64,000 nucleotides of DNA, from positions 467,854-531,853 of the forward strand of contig CAWFFV010000057.1 of assembly GCA_963814985.1 (NCBI GenBank). The letters run 5' to 3'. The first letter of the stretch is position 1. Each line of letters opens with the position of its first letter. Below the pieces are notes generated by a model. The model searched no databases and had not been told where the DNA came from. It saw nothing but the letters and a program-made list of their open reading frames with translations. Origin of the DNA: CAWFFV01 sp963814985 (lineage in GTDB: Bacteria; Chloroflexota; Ktedonobacteria; Ktedonobacterales; Ktedonobacteraceae). This document shows positions 55,695-64,000 of the stretch, in pieces. A program made the translations under genes and the position numbers.

Positions 55695-56927
55695 TTAGAC
55701 AAGAGTTTGTGGTTGTGGCTGTGGCCGATAAGGACCCGTAATATGCTCAAAGCAGGGACGATAGCGGGTTTCATGATAATCTGCCGGGTCTACACGACGA
55801 GCCGACAAGTTTTTCCCAGGGATGTCGGTACAGATAAAGTCCCCATCGCGATGTGCAGCCATTACACCATAAGTCCCTGTCTCCACCAGACTCATTACCA
55901 CATTTGTGTAGAAGATCGCCATGTACTTATCGTACACCTCTGGTTCACCACTACGTAAGAAGTAGGTCAAGTCAATCGGCAAGAAACGCACGCCTGGTAG
56001 ACGAAGAGCAAGTTCCTGGCTGAGGAACTCGGCCACATTGGCCTTCTTGCGGTGCCCATAGGCATCTTCTGGCCCGTAGGAAGTGACAGGCACACCTAGA
56101 TTTGCACCTTCGGAGAGAACCACGGTCGAGTAGCTATGCGGATTGCGTCGATCCTGGGCAATCAATTCGGCAAGGGTATCAATGTTGGCAGGCACTTCTG
56201 GGATCAGAAGGCGGTCAGCCCAGGCTACAACGGCTGTTTCGAGGGCGGTAAAACCCGCATCACGACCGAACATACGGAACAGAACAGTGGAACTATGTGA
56301 ACCAGCTGTCGAACGGATACGGGTGATGAACTCTGTGGCCCGGCTAATCGCGGTCTGGAAACCAATACAATAATCGGTACCTGGTACATCATTATCCATC
56401 GTCTTGGGAATGCCCCACACAGGTACCCCTTTTTTCGTCAGCGCGGCACCGTAACTCAAGGTATCATCACCGCCGATGACCACCAGACCGTCCAGTCCCA
56501 GGAGACTCATATTTGCCAGAACCTGATCAGTGAGATCGATGCGGTCATCAGGCGAATGCCCTTCACCCAGATAGGCAAGATGAGCTGGAAGTTCGCTTAC
56601 CTTCGTACGTGCCGGATTGGTACGCGAAGATTGCAAAATAGTGCCTCCTTGCCTGTCAATGGTGCGAGTGGTCAACCTGGTCAAGGGTAGCACATAACCA
56701 TCCTGCCAGGTCTCAGGACGTTCTGGATGGAAGGTCAGTTCCTGGAGTGAACGTGAGCGGTTCAGGTAGGTAATACCTTCCCAGCCGAGTCGGATGCCAA
56801 TCACGCGAACTCCCATAGGTTCGGCACGATATACTAATGTTTTGATGGCTGCGTTGAGTCCTGGTACGTCACCACCACCAGTAAGCACGCCCAGCGTGCG
56901 GATAGGGCTTGAAACATGTTCAGGCAT
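55695..56927 (-). CDS. pfkA: Phosphofructokinase, predicted PPi-dependent
   Basis: A 410-residue PFK. Motifs: GVLTGGGDVPGLNAAIK, VVIGGDDTLSYG and PKTMDNDVPGTDYCIGFQTA. The residue after GGD is Asp and the loop before TMDND has Lys; ATP-dependent enzymes have Gly at both, and the Asp/Lys pair is the mark of pyrophosphate-dependent PFK. It would interconvert fructose 6-phosphate and fructose 1,6-bisphosphate in both directions. AGAGAGG lies before the ATG. The symbol is used for the family; pfp would fit the predicted cofactor. Confidence 0.92.
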   Translation of the reverse strand: MPEHVSSPIRTLGVLTGGGDVPGLNAAIKTLVYRAEPMGVRVIGIRLGWEGITYLNRSRSLQELTFHPERPETWQDGYVLPLTRLTTRTIDRQGGTILQSSRTNPARTKVSELPAHLAYLGEGHSPDDRIDLTDQVLANMSLLGLDGLVVIGGDDTLSYGAALTKKGVPVWGIPKTMDNDVPGTDYCIGFQTAISRATEFITRIRSTAGSHSSTVLFRMFGRDAGFTALETAVVAWADRLLIPEVPANIDTLAELIAQDRRNPHSYSTVVLSEGANLGVPVTSYGPEDAYGHRKKANVAEFLSQELALRLPGVRFLPIDLTYFLRSGEPEVYDKYMAIFYTNVVMSLVETGTYGVMAAHRDGDFICTDIPGKNLSARRVDPADYHETRYRPCFEHITGPYRPQPQPQTLV

Positions 56928-57271
56928 AGAAAACCTCTCTTTATAGCGTGCATGCTATCAATAGCAGAATGTTGTCCTTTCGGAAAAATAGCATACCACA
57001 AAGGAATCCACGAGGCAATCAGTGCATAGATGAAACTTCCTCTTCAGATGTCTGCTTAGTATGGCTGCTCAAAGTATGATTGTCCGTAAAATCATCGCTG
57101 AAGAGGTTGTGTTTTTTTAGAGGATAGCCATAGGACCAGATTCTTATCGTTGGAGCATGGTAAACTGGAAGAGTGTTGTTGCATAACAATATAATGTATT
57201 GACATCACACAACATTTTTGTTATATTTTTGTTTATATACATCGTATGAACCGCTCAAGGAGGGAAAGATC
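56928..57271. other. Gap between divergent pfkA and XRE-map operon
   Basis: 344 bp. Holds the promoter at 57199-57227 and, 10 bp upstream of it, an imperfect palindrome TTGTT-GCAT-AACAA (57176-57189). No gene. Confidence 0.5.
57199..57227 (+). promoter_or_regulatory. Sigma-70 promoter of XRE-map operon
   Basis: TTGACA and TATATT with exactly 17 bp between, 45 bp before the GTG start. The best promoter match noticed in the window. Confidence 0.75.
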
Positions 57272-57565
57272 GTGACTATCTCTTGCCAGCTTCGCGTATT
57301 GCTTGCCAGGGTTAATGTCGAACGTGCCACGCAAGGCAACCCCCCATTAAGTTTGCGCCGTCTTGCCGACGAGTGTGGTGTCTCTCTGAGCGCATTAGCT
57401 GCCTTACATACTGGGCGCAGTCAGCGTATTGATTATGGTACTATCGACCAGCTCCTCACCTATTTCAATCGCTATTTTCGGGTCACGACCAATGACCTGC
57501 TTGTTTGGGAACGGGTGCATCACACAGACACGCCAGCCCCGATAAATCGAGAGACACATGTCTAG
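57272..57565 (+). CDS. Small XRE-like helix-turn-helix protein
   Basis: 97 residues from a GTG start with AAGGAGGG upstream. The helix-turn-helix is SLRRLADECGVSLSALAALHTGRSQ. No ligand domain. It is followed after 63 bp by map. It may control its own operon, perhaps through the palindrome near the promoter. Confidence 0.78.
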   Translation: MTISCQLRVLLARVNVERATQGNPPLSLRRLADECGVSLSALAALHTGRSQRIDYGTIDQLLTYFNRYFRVTTNDLLVWERVHHTDTPAPINRETHV

Positions 57566-57628
57566 TGTGCTCTGCTACAGCGCAAGGAAGCTGAGAAGAA
57601 GTCAGCAGAAAGAACAAAAGAGGGATAT

Positions 57629-58417
57629 ATGGCCACCATCTTCAAATCACGTCAAGAGATTACACAATTGCGTCAATCTGGACGTATCGTTGCCGAAACA
57701 TATGAGGCACTACGTCCATTGATCGTACCGGGTGTTACCACTGCAGAGCTTGATGCTGTTGCCGAAGACTTTATTCGCCGTAAAGGTGCTCTGCCTCTCT
57801 ACAAAGGCTATGGTGCACGATCTGGCAAAAACGGAAGAGTGTCTGTACCACCCTTCCCAGCCACTATCTGTGTGGCCATCAACGACGTGATTTGTCATGG
57901 CATTCCTGGTCCTCAGCAACGCCTTAGCAATGGAGACATTGTTGGCATTGATATTGGTGTTCTCTACAACGGCTGGGCTGGTGATGCCTGTATGACATTT
58001 GCTGTTGGAACCATCGATAACGAGTCACAGCGGCTTATGGATGTAGCCCAGCGTTGTATGGAGCTTGGCATTGAGCAAGCGCGCCCTCGTCATCATATCG
58101 GTGATATTGGAGCGGCGATCCAGGAATATGCTGAGGCGCATGGATTTTCCACAGTACGAGAGCTGGTTGGGCACGGCGTTGGGCGTTCACTGCACGAGGA
58201 TCCACAGGTACCGCATTATGGTCAGGCTGGAACGGGCTTAGCTATTCGGCCAGGCATGGTTTTTACGGTTGAGCCAATGATCAATGCAGGGGGACCGCAA
58301 ACGCGGCTATTGGCAGATAGATGGACGATCTGTACCGCAGATGGCTCTCGTTCGGCACAATTCGAGCACACTCTTGCCATCACAGATGGTGCACCAGAAC
58401 TGCTGACGCTCCCCTAG
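57629..58417 (+). CDS. map: Methionine aminopeptidase, type I
   Basis: A 262-residue metalloprotease removing N-terminal Met from nascent proteins. The five metal ligands are in place: two Asp in VGIDIGVLYNGWAGDACMTF, His in LVGHGVGRSLHE, Glu in FTVEPMIN and Glu in SAQFEHTLAIT. There is no N-terminal zinc finger. AGAGGGAT lies before the ATG. Confidence 0.95.
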   Translation: MATIFKSRQEITQLRQSGRIVAETYEALRPLIVPGVTTAELDAVAEDFIRRKGALPLYKGYGARSGKNGRVSVPPFPATICVAINDVICHGIPGPQQRLSNGDIVGIDIGVLYNGWAGDACMTFAVGTIDNESQRLMDVAQRCMELGIEQARPRHHIGDIGAAIQEYAEAHGFSTVRELVGHGVGRSLHEDPQVPHYGQAGTGLAIRPGMVFTVEPMINAGGPQTRLLADRWTICTADGSRSAQFEHTLAITDGAPELLTLP

Positions 58418-58439
58418 GACCAGAAATACCCATGTTAGT

Positions 58440-58465
58440 TGAGAGAACCTCTAGAGGCTCTCTCA
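58440..58465. terminator. Hairpin between map and kinase gene
   Basis: TGAGAGAACCTCT and AGAGGCTCTCTCA pair with one mismatch, between convergent genes. Confidence 0.5.
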
Positions 58466-58471
58466 GTTCTG

Positions 58472-60249
58472 TTACCCACTGGCTGGCATAACCTGCACCT
58501 GGACTGGGGAAGATTGTGCACTTTGTCCCTGGGTATTGCTGGCTGTAGCTTCCACATTGGCGCTGGTCATAGTGTGCTTCTTGAAATTGGGGATGGACCA
58601 GAAAAATGTTGTTTGCCCCCCGATGTCGGTGGTTTGTGGAGAGCTGTTGTAAGGTTGTGTGAGACCACTATAGGTCACGTACAGTGTGACAGAAACACCG
58701 GGTTGACTGGTCGTTATAACCACAGAGACGGTGTCACCACTCATAACTTGTGAGGGAATATTCGTGATCGTCACACTCAGGGGAGGAACCGGAGTTGGCG
58801 AGCCTGGTGGGGTGGGAGTGACTGGCACTGATGAGGGGGCTGCGGTAGGAGTTGCTCCCATGCTGGTTGTGGGAGAGAACCGGCTGGTATGTGTGCGAGT
58901 AGGGAGTGCAGGTTGTGTTGCAGGAGTGGATGTGGAGCTCATCGGAGGCTGTTGTCCAGCTCCTGACTTGAAGGGTACAGAGATGGTTTTCAATTGGTTG
59001 AGAGATGATGCTGGCAGCGAAGAAGGAGCATCAAGGAGGTACCAGAGGGTACCACTGCCCACAACGGACATACCAATCAGACCCATGAGAGCCATTCGCC
59101 TTGATATCAGTATGGGACCTGAGCCACGTTTTTTATCAGTTTGTAGGGAGGTTGTCTGATTGAGAACTCCCACCAGTGGAGGGGCATGCACTTCTGTATC
59201 ATCAGGCATGATAGAGGAGGCAGCAGACTCTTGAAGGGGAGAAACGAGCAGAGATGTCCTACCCCTCCCAGAGCGAAGATCTGCATTACTCTCTGCGGGT
59301 AGCGATGAACTCTGTGAAGAGGAAGGTCTGCGGAGCTATCCGTCTGAGCAGATATTGCCATCTGAGGATAAAGAAGACCCTGTGGCCACTGTCCCTCGAT
59401 CCCCTGTGCCAGGGCCTGGGCAAATTCGCACGCTGTAGCGAAGCGATCTGCAGGATCTTTATTGAGGGCACGTAAGAGCACAGCTTCTGCTGGCTCTGGC
59501 AAATCTGAGCGAAATGTCCGTGGAGGAATGGGAGGCATGGTTGCCACCTGCATTAACATCTGCCCCATCGATGCGGGTGGAAAGGGTAGCCGTCTTGTTA
59601 CTAATGTATACGTCAGGATTGCTAACCCATAAATATCTGTTGCACTGCTCACAGGTGCTCCTCGTGCCTGTTCGGGAGCCATATATCCAGGGGTGCCAAC
59701 AGCCTGGCCGGGTCCAGAAATCTGAGTCAGGGCACTATCAAAAAGTTTGGCAATGCCAAAATCTGCAAGGTAGATGTGGTCATCTTCATCAATCAGGATA
59801 TTCGCAGGTTTGAGGTCACGGTGAATCACCTGCTGACTGTGTGCATAATCGAGAGCTTCGGCGATCTGCGTCGCGTAGATAGAGATTTTGCTTAGTGGGA
59901 TATTACCACTCGTGAGACGCTCTATCAGGCTGCCGCCGTTAATATACGGTACCACCATATAGGCGCATCTGGTGGAGGGATCTTCACCAGATGCTAAGAT
60001 AGGTAAGATGAAGGGATGGTGTAAACGCTCTCGGAGGGTCAAAATTTCGCGGACAAAGCGTTGGCGACACTCGATGAGTTCGTTTACGGAGAGATAGGAG
60101 GGAGGTAGTAAGACTTTGATGGCAACCAGATCTTGAGGGGAGGTCAAACTTTCTCCCAGGAAGACTACGCTCGCTCCTCCCTTGCCAAGAATCTGTTTCA
60201 ACTGGTAGTCACCCATGAAATGGCCCAAAAGCTTTTCTGCTGATGACAT
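58472..60249 (-). pseudogene. Transmembrane Ser/Thr protein kinase, frameshifted
   Basis: Repaired length 592 residues. The kinase domain (14-275) has the Gly loop LGKGGASVVFLG, Lys45 in VAIKVL, HRDLKPANIL (143-152), DFGIAKL (163-169) and GTPGYMAPEQARG. A Ser-rich segment, a membrane helix (ALMGLIGMSVVGSGTLWYLL), a Thr/Pro-rich stalk and an outer Ig-like domain (VTITNIPSQVMSGDTVSVVI) follow in the next frame. One missing base at about 59325 (GG, plus strand) explains the break. A second, separate gene starting at 59209 is unlikely because the joined text is continuous. Possible opponent of the PP2C at 30831. Confidence 0.85.
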
Positions 60250-60605
60250 CTGCTGTTTTCCTTTCCCTCGTGTAGAAGTTCTTAACGAAAGGTATTGTTT
60301 CGATTATACTTTCTTTTTTTGAGACATGACAATATTGAGAGCACACAACCTGCCAAAATGGTTACATGATATTCATGACTATATTTACTAATTAAACATG
60401 TAAAAGTGGTAATAGTATATTTAATCAAATATAAATAAGCTTAACAGTAATTCCGATCCTGAGAGTGTAGCAGTCAAAATTTGGAGTTCACTCAGTTCGT
60501 TCAGGCAGGCCTCAACACAAAGTTTCGAAGTTTGTCGGAGGAGAGCCATCTCTCCGGCAGCTTTCAGGAACCTGTTGTTCTGGTTTTTCTAACAAAGCGG
60601 AGTCA
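60250..60605. other. Gap upstream of kinase gene
   Basis: 356 bp, very AT-rich at 60290-60470. No feature recognised beyond the likely kinase promoter. Confidence 0.4.
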
Positions 60606-61124
60606 CTACCCTTTTACGGTGATTAATCTCATCGCTTCGAGTTCACGTAGCACCCCGATTACCTCCTTTGTGTTTGGAGATGCGGGGAAGAGTATAGAGA
60701 CAATCTTGGCAATACTTCTCTCGCCGTCAACAAGTACAAAAACACGCCTCTGCTTACGAGACAGCCTATTTAAGGTGGTCTGTTCGACGGATGCAAGGCG
60801 TCGAGGAATGAAAGCTGATGGGTCGGTGGATAAAATAGGTGAGGTTTCGGAGACGTGTTGGGGTGTCTCGATCTGGGCTTGAAATTCCCAATCTAACGTT
60901 CCCAAACGATGTAAGATTTGAAGTGCCTCATCCCCTGAAGCGCTATATTGTCCGTTGCGAGTCGTGATCCAGCAGGAAATCATTTTCCCTTCAATTAACT
61001 CAATTTTTGCCTGGCAACGTTCTTTCAGAGCAAGGGCACCTGGAGGAAGTTGTGCATAGATACTTCCAGTTCGTCGAAACTCTTGTAGTAACTGTAAAAG
61101 AGTTGCAAGATCAAGGTTGTACAC
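60606..61124 (-). CDS. DUF4388-like protein
   Basis: 172 residues from a GTG start with AAAGGAT upstream. Helix LATLLQLLQEFRRTGSIYAQ, a Cys-containing strand LKERCQAKIELIEGKMISCWI, and a winged-helix-like end (VDGERSIAKIVSILFPASPNTKEVIGVLRELEAMRLI) parallel the gene at 44585. Unknown function, probably signalling. Confidence 0.65.
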   Translation of the reverse strand: MYNLDLATLLQLLQEFRRTGSIYAQLPPGALALKERCQAKIELIEGKMISCWITTRNGQYSASGDEALQILHRLGTLDWEFQAQIETPQHVSETSPILSTDPSAFIPRRLASVEQTTLNRLSRKQRRVFVLVDGERSIAKIVSILFPASPNTKEVIGVLRELEAMRLITVKG

Positions 61125-62046
61125 CCTTTATCCTTTCAAGCTCGTTTCTGAGCGTACTCCAATAGTGAATATAATGATTACGAAAATAGCTACTCTCAAC
61201 TAGATCAATCCTCGCTTGACAACGTTCTTTCAGCATGAGGGGATAGGCCAGCGGGAAAGAGAGCTGAGATACCTTTTAGAAGAACTCTCAGCGAGACGTC
61301 ACTACCCGAGAAGGAATTTGAGAGGAAGGTTTGGAAACGAAAAAGAGATCGCCAAAGTCCTCGTTCTTTCGGCTTCCTTCCTAAAAGGTTGACGACCGAT
61401 ACTGCTTCTCATCAAAAACTGTTCTGTTGAGAATAGGTAATGTTAAGGAAAGGCATGATGATAAATATGCATGAATGAACCTATATGTTGCATTAGAATG
61501 CCCTTTCATTTGCAGATGTATTAATTGCATTAGACTCACGACCTAGAGATTTTCTGCAAAAAGAATTACAACAACAGATCTATCATCTAATATAACACGA
61601 ACATGGTATGGAAGATCAAGTAGATGAGTAATCCATAAAAATATTTTAATTTTTTTTTAATACCGATTATAATCATTGTAGCCTTCATCACGGTCATAAG
61701 AGGCACTGAGAAGAGATGTGTTTTTTACCGATCTCAGATCCATCAGGACTTTTTCTTCATTCCACCGAAGAAGAAGTTAAGATTTCTCAACCTCATCTGG
61801 TACTTTTCTATCATCATGTGCAAAACTATGCATTGTTCCCTCTTCCTCTGTGGTACGCTCCCAATAGCTCCTTTGTATGCAAGTATAGATCTATAGTAAC
61901 GGCAAAGGACGTATTTGGTGTTTTGTAGAGTGAAGATGCATAGAGGGAGGTACCGTATTTTACGGTATTTAACTATGGAATATTGTGTGTTGGTTGAAAT
62001 TGTATGTCCAGAGGTCGTACTATTGTAGGTCAGGAGAACCTTGCTC
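61125..62046. other. Long AT-rich gap before the peptidase gene
   Basis: 922 bp. Apart from the DUF4388 remnant, I see no coding sequence with a plausible start. A T-rich block lies at 61638-61670. Confidence 0.45.
61180..61275 (-). pseudogene. Remnant of a duplicated DUF4388-like gene
   Basis: Minus-strand text reads VSQLSFPLAYPLMLKERCQA then RIDLVES, clearly matching YAQLPPGALALKERCQAKIE of the neighbouring gene. It is followed by unrelated sequence, so a partial copy remains upstream of the intact gene. Confidence 0.6.
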
Positions 62047-63498
62047 ATGAAGAAAACGCGTTTTCTTTACTTTCTCATTTGTTCAGTGAGTGTCGTTGTG
62101 GTACTCCTGGGCATTGTCCTTGGCACCTTCCTTACCCGTCCTCAGACAGGAGCGCATGCTGCGGCCACCAATACGGGCCTCTCAGTTAGCGTGTTACCCT
62201 TGCGCCCAATGTACAAGATGGCGATGAAAATGGGTAATATCAATGAGGTGAATGCAGCGGTTGCTCCTCTGTTGCCTTGTCTGGCCAGCGCGGTTGCGCC
62301 ACGTTGTTACTCTCCTCTGCAACTACGTCGGGCATATGGAGCACAACAGCTTCTGAACGCAGGTATCACGGGCAAAGGCCGCATTATCACCATCATCGAT
62401 GCGTTTCAATCTCCGACCTTGCGGGCCGATTTACGTGCCTTTGATCGACTCTTTGGACTCAATGACCCACAACTCAATATTATTGCTCCGTTTGGTCTGA
62501 CGCCATTCAACCCAAAAGATCCTCTTCACACTGGCTTTGCCGCTGAGATCTCGCTCGATGTGGAGTGGGCACATGCCATGGCTCCGGGGGCTACCATTGA
62601 TCTTGTGCTGGCTAATGTGAAACAAGAAACTCTTCTGGGTCAGTTGACGGCACTTCAGCAGGCCACCAATTTTGCAGTCCAACACAGTATTGGCAGTGTC
62701 GTCTCACAAAGCTTCGGTGCTGGTGAGGGCTGTCTGACCCCGGCCTTTTTGAAAGCTGGACACAAGATCTTCCAACAAGCCGTTGTGAATAAGATGACAG
62801 TTCTGGCTTCGGCTGGGGATCGGGGAGCGGCTGCCGTTCAGTGTAATGCTGCTGGAACCCCGGTGGCCCTTGTACAAGGGACGAGCTACCCGGCCAGTGA
62901 TCCCCTGGTGACTGCTGTCGGTGGTACATCTTTGCAGGCTGTACAGGGTGTTGGGACCTTTAAGAACGAGACCGTGTGGAACGGGTCGCTTGCAGGAGGT
63001 GGTGCAGGAGGTGGTGGGTTCAGTAAAGTCTTTGCCGTGCCAGCCTTCCAGCAGAAAACTCTTGTAGGGGCAGTAGGGCGTGGTGTACCTGATGTCTCTA
63101 TGGTTGGGGACCCTGCCACTGGCGTTCCGGTAGTGACCAGTTCGCTGATGCCTGGACAAACCCTGATCGTTCCCTTTGGTGGCACAAGTGTTGGCTCTCC
63201 CGTCTGGGCAGGTATCGTTGCGCTGATGGATCAGTCGGCTGGCCAACGCCTGGGCTTTCTGAATAGTGCCATCTACCGACTGAACCGGAGTACGTTAGCT
63301 GGATTGGCTATTCGTGATGTGATAACAGGAAACAACACGTTCACTGTCCAGATTGGTAACGGGCAGACGGCAGCCATCCAGGGCTTTAATGCGAAAATAG
63401 GCTGGGATGCAGCCTCAGGTGTGGGAACGCCCAATGTAGCGAACCTGAATCTGCTCCTGCCACAGTTCATTCGGCCGAATGATGGAGCTAATCTCTAA
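62047..63498 (+). CDS. S53-family serine-carboxyl peptidase (sedolisin-like), exported
   Basis: About 483 residues. A signal peptide (CSVSVVVVLLGIVLGTFL, then AHAA) is followed by a short pro-region and an S53 domain. The catalytic Glu and Asp are spaced by four in EISLDVEW, the oxyanion Asp is in SAGDRGA, and the Ser is in GGTSVGSPVWAGIVAL. The family cleaves proteins at acidic pH outside the cell. The pro-domain is much shorter than in classical sedolisins. GGAGAA lies 10 bases before the ATG at 62047. The structured repeat copy 3 begins right after the stop. Confidence 0.9.
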   Translation: MKKTRFLYFLICSVSVVVVLLGIVLGTFLTRPQTGAHAAATNTGLSVSVLPLRPMYKMAMKMGNINEVNAAVAPLLPCLASAVAPRCYSPLQLRRAYGAQQLLNAGITGKGRIITIIDAFQSPTLRADLRAFDRLFGLNDPQLNIIAPFGLTPFNPKDPLHTGFAAEISLDVEWAHAMAPGATIDLVLANVKQETLLGQLTALQQATNFAVQHSIGSVVSQSFGAGEGCLTPAFLKAGHKIFQQAVVNKMTVLASAGDRGAAAVQCNAAGTPVALVQGTSYPASDPLVTAVGGTSLQAVQGVGTFKNETVWNGSLAGGGAGGGGFSKVFAVPAFQQKTLVGAVGRGVPDVSMVGDPATGVPVVTSSLMPGQTLIVPFGGTSVGSPVWAGIVALMDQSAGQRLGFLNSAIYRLNRSTLAGLAIRDVITGNNTFTVQIGNGQTAAIQGFNAKIGWDAASGVGTPNVANLNLLLPQFIRPNDGANL

Positions 63499-63640
63499 GG
63501 GTAACTACTCAGCTCTCTTTTTCAAATTCCTCAGCGCCAGAGGCGCTTCGCAAGCAGTTTTGTGTGGATGGCGTGGTTTGCGAGCGCAAACCACGCTATC
63601 CACACAAAACAAGAGCGAGCCACCGCAGGTAGTGAGAAGA
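63499..63640. repeat. Structured repeat copy 3
   Basis: Begins at the base after the peptidase stop with GGGTAACTACTCAG. It keeps AGCGCC-AGA-GGCGCT and GAGCGAGCCACCGCAGGT. The central stem pairs 26 bp (63557-63582 with 63585-63610) with one G-U and has a third, different sequence. The right terminal repeat is lost or degraded near the catalase end. Confidence 0.8.
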
Positions 63641-63650
63641 ACAATCTCTT

Positions 63651-64000
63651 TTAGTTAGCTGCTCCAGACCCTACCTTGATCTCAATACCAAGCCCTTTGG
63701 CTACACGAGTTCCATAGTCAGGGTCTGCCTTGAAGAAGTGCAGAACCTGACGCTGCTGAATCTCCTTCTTTGCACCCTTCATATGACCAACGAGGTTGCT
63801 CAACCAACCGCGTCTTCTCTTCTTCGCTCATCAAGCGATAGAGAGCGCCAGGCTGCACAAAATCGTTCTCTTCGTTGCGATACCCCGTACGCTGTGCCAG
63901 ACCACTGACGGCTGTTGGCTGAGCACTAAACTGGGGAGCAGCCTGTGGTCCTGCAAAGCTGTTTGGCTCATAGTTGGGACTGCCTCCACCATTAGCATCA
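63651..64000 (-). pseudogene. katA: Catalase C-terminal part, frameshifted, 5' end outside window
   Basis: The visible 116 residues are the C-terminal end of a monofunctional haem catalase (SPNYEPNSFAGPQAAP, then LYRLMSEEEKTRLVEQ, then HFFKADPDYGTRVAKGLGIE). Heme and catalytic residues lie outside the window. One surplus base at about 63794-63795 separates MSEEEKTRLVEQ from LVGHMKGAKKEI; removing it gives a continuous frame. It detoxifies H2O2, complementing the peroxiredoxin at 10485. Confidence 0.85.

Noticed and set aside
58472..59209. Separate gene for a single-pass membrane protein
   Set aside because: Its text continues directly from the Ser-rich tail of the kinase once one base is restored, so it is taken as the kinase C-terminus.
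61716..61928. A 70-codon frame before the S53 peptidase
   Set aside because: No homology sensed and no ribosome site; sits in an AT-rich gap.
1..64000. tRNA, rRNA or known riboswitch
   Set aside because: I looked for cloverleaf ends and conserved rRNA or riboswitch cores and saw none; a tRNAscan or Rfam search would be needed to be sure.

Overview
The window looks like chromosomal DNA of a soil Chloroflexota bacterium, most likely of the class Ktedonobacteria. I infer this from gene content (XRE-STAND-TPR regulators, DUF4388-like proteins, a Ser/Thr kinase with an exported tail, S53 peptidase, sugar ABC permeases without a local ATPase, a cyanobacterial/Chloroflexi-style 37-nt CRISPR repeat). 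No database search was possible.

Layout. 1-7 kb: sugar-related enzymes (SDR end, Gfo/Idh oxidoreductase with a sugar isomerase, ThuA-like protein) and an ECF sigma/beta-propeller pair. 7-13.5 kb: L,D-transpeptidase, inositol-phosphatase-like enzyme, orphan DNA methyltransferase, PrxQ/Bcp peroxiredoxin, a lipoprotein/membrane pair. 13.7-16.5 kb: an acu-type locus, with an AcuB-like CBS protein followed by one polypeptide joining an AcuC deacetylase to an AcuA acetyltransferase. 16.5-23 kb: KGG stress protein, second ECF sigma factor, two response regulators and a large PAS/GAF histidine kinase. 23-31 kb: murD, pckA, a MarR regulator and a sugar ABC operon. 30.8-36.9 kb: a six-gene minus-strand operon from speD through a DMT transporter and exported or membrane proteins to a PP2C phosphatase. 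37-43 kb: two tandem XRE-NB-ARC-TPR regulators, the second facing a small exported-peptide gene and a leaderless sister peptide. 43.5-48.3 kb: nth, DUF4388-like gene, glk, murB, nudix. 48.3-51.9 kb: a degraded cas remnant, cas2 with an in-frame amber codon, a leader and a CRISPR array of 37 repeats. 52-64 kb: membrane protein, quinone reductase, DoxX, PPi-type phosphofructokinase, map, Ser/Thr kinase, DUF4388-like gene, sedolisin and a partial catalase.

Two patterns cross the region. First, at least twelve genes are broken by a single-base indel, often in a short homopolymer; this rate suggests consensus errors more than true pseudogenes. Second, three copies of a roughly 150-bp structured repeat, plus a related 129-bp inverted-repeat element, sit exactly in convergent gene gaps. 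The long central hairpin of the three copies changes sequence but keeps its pairing.

The best candidates for something undescribed are this covarying structured repeat, the STAND regulator/exported-peptide cassette, the fused AcuA-AcuC enzyme, and the speD-to-PP2C operon.
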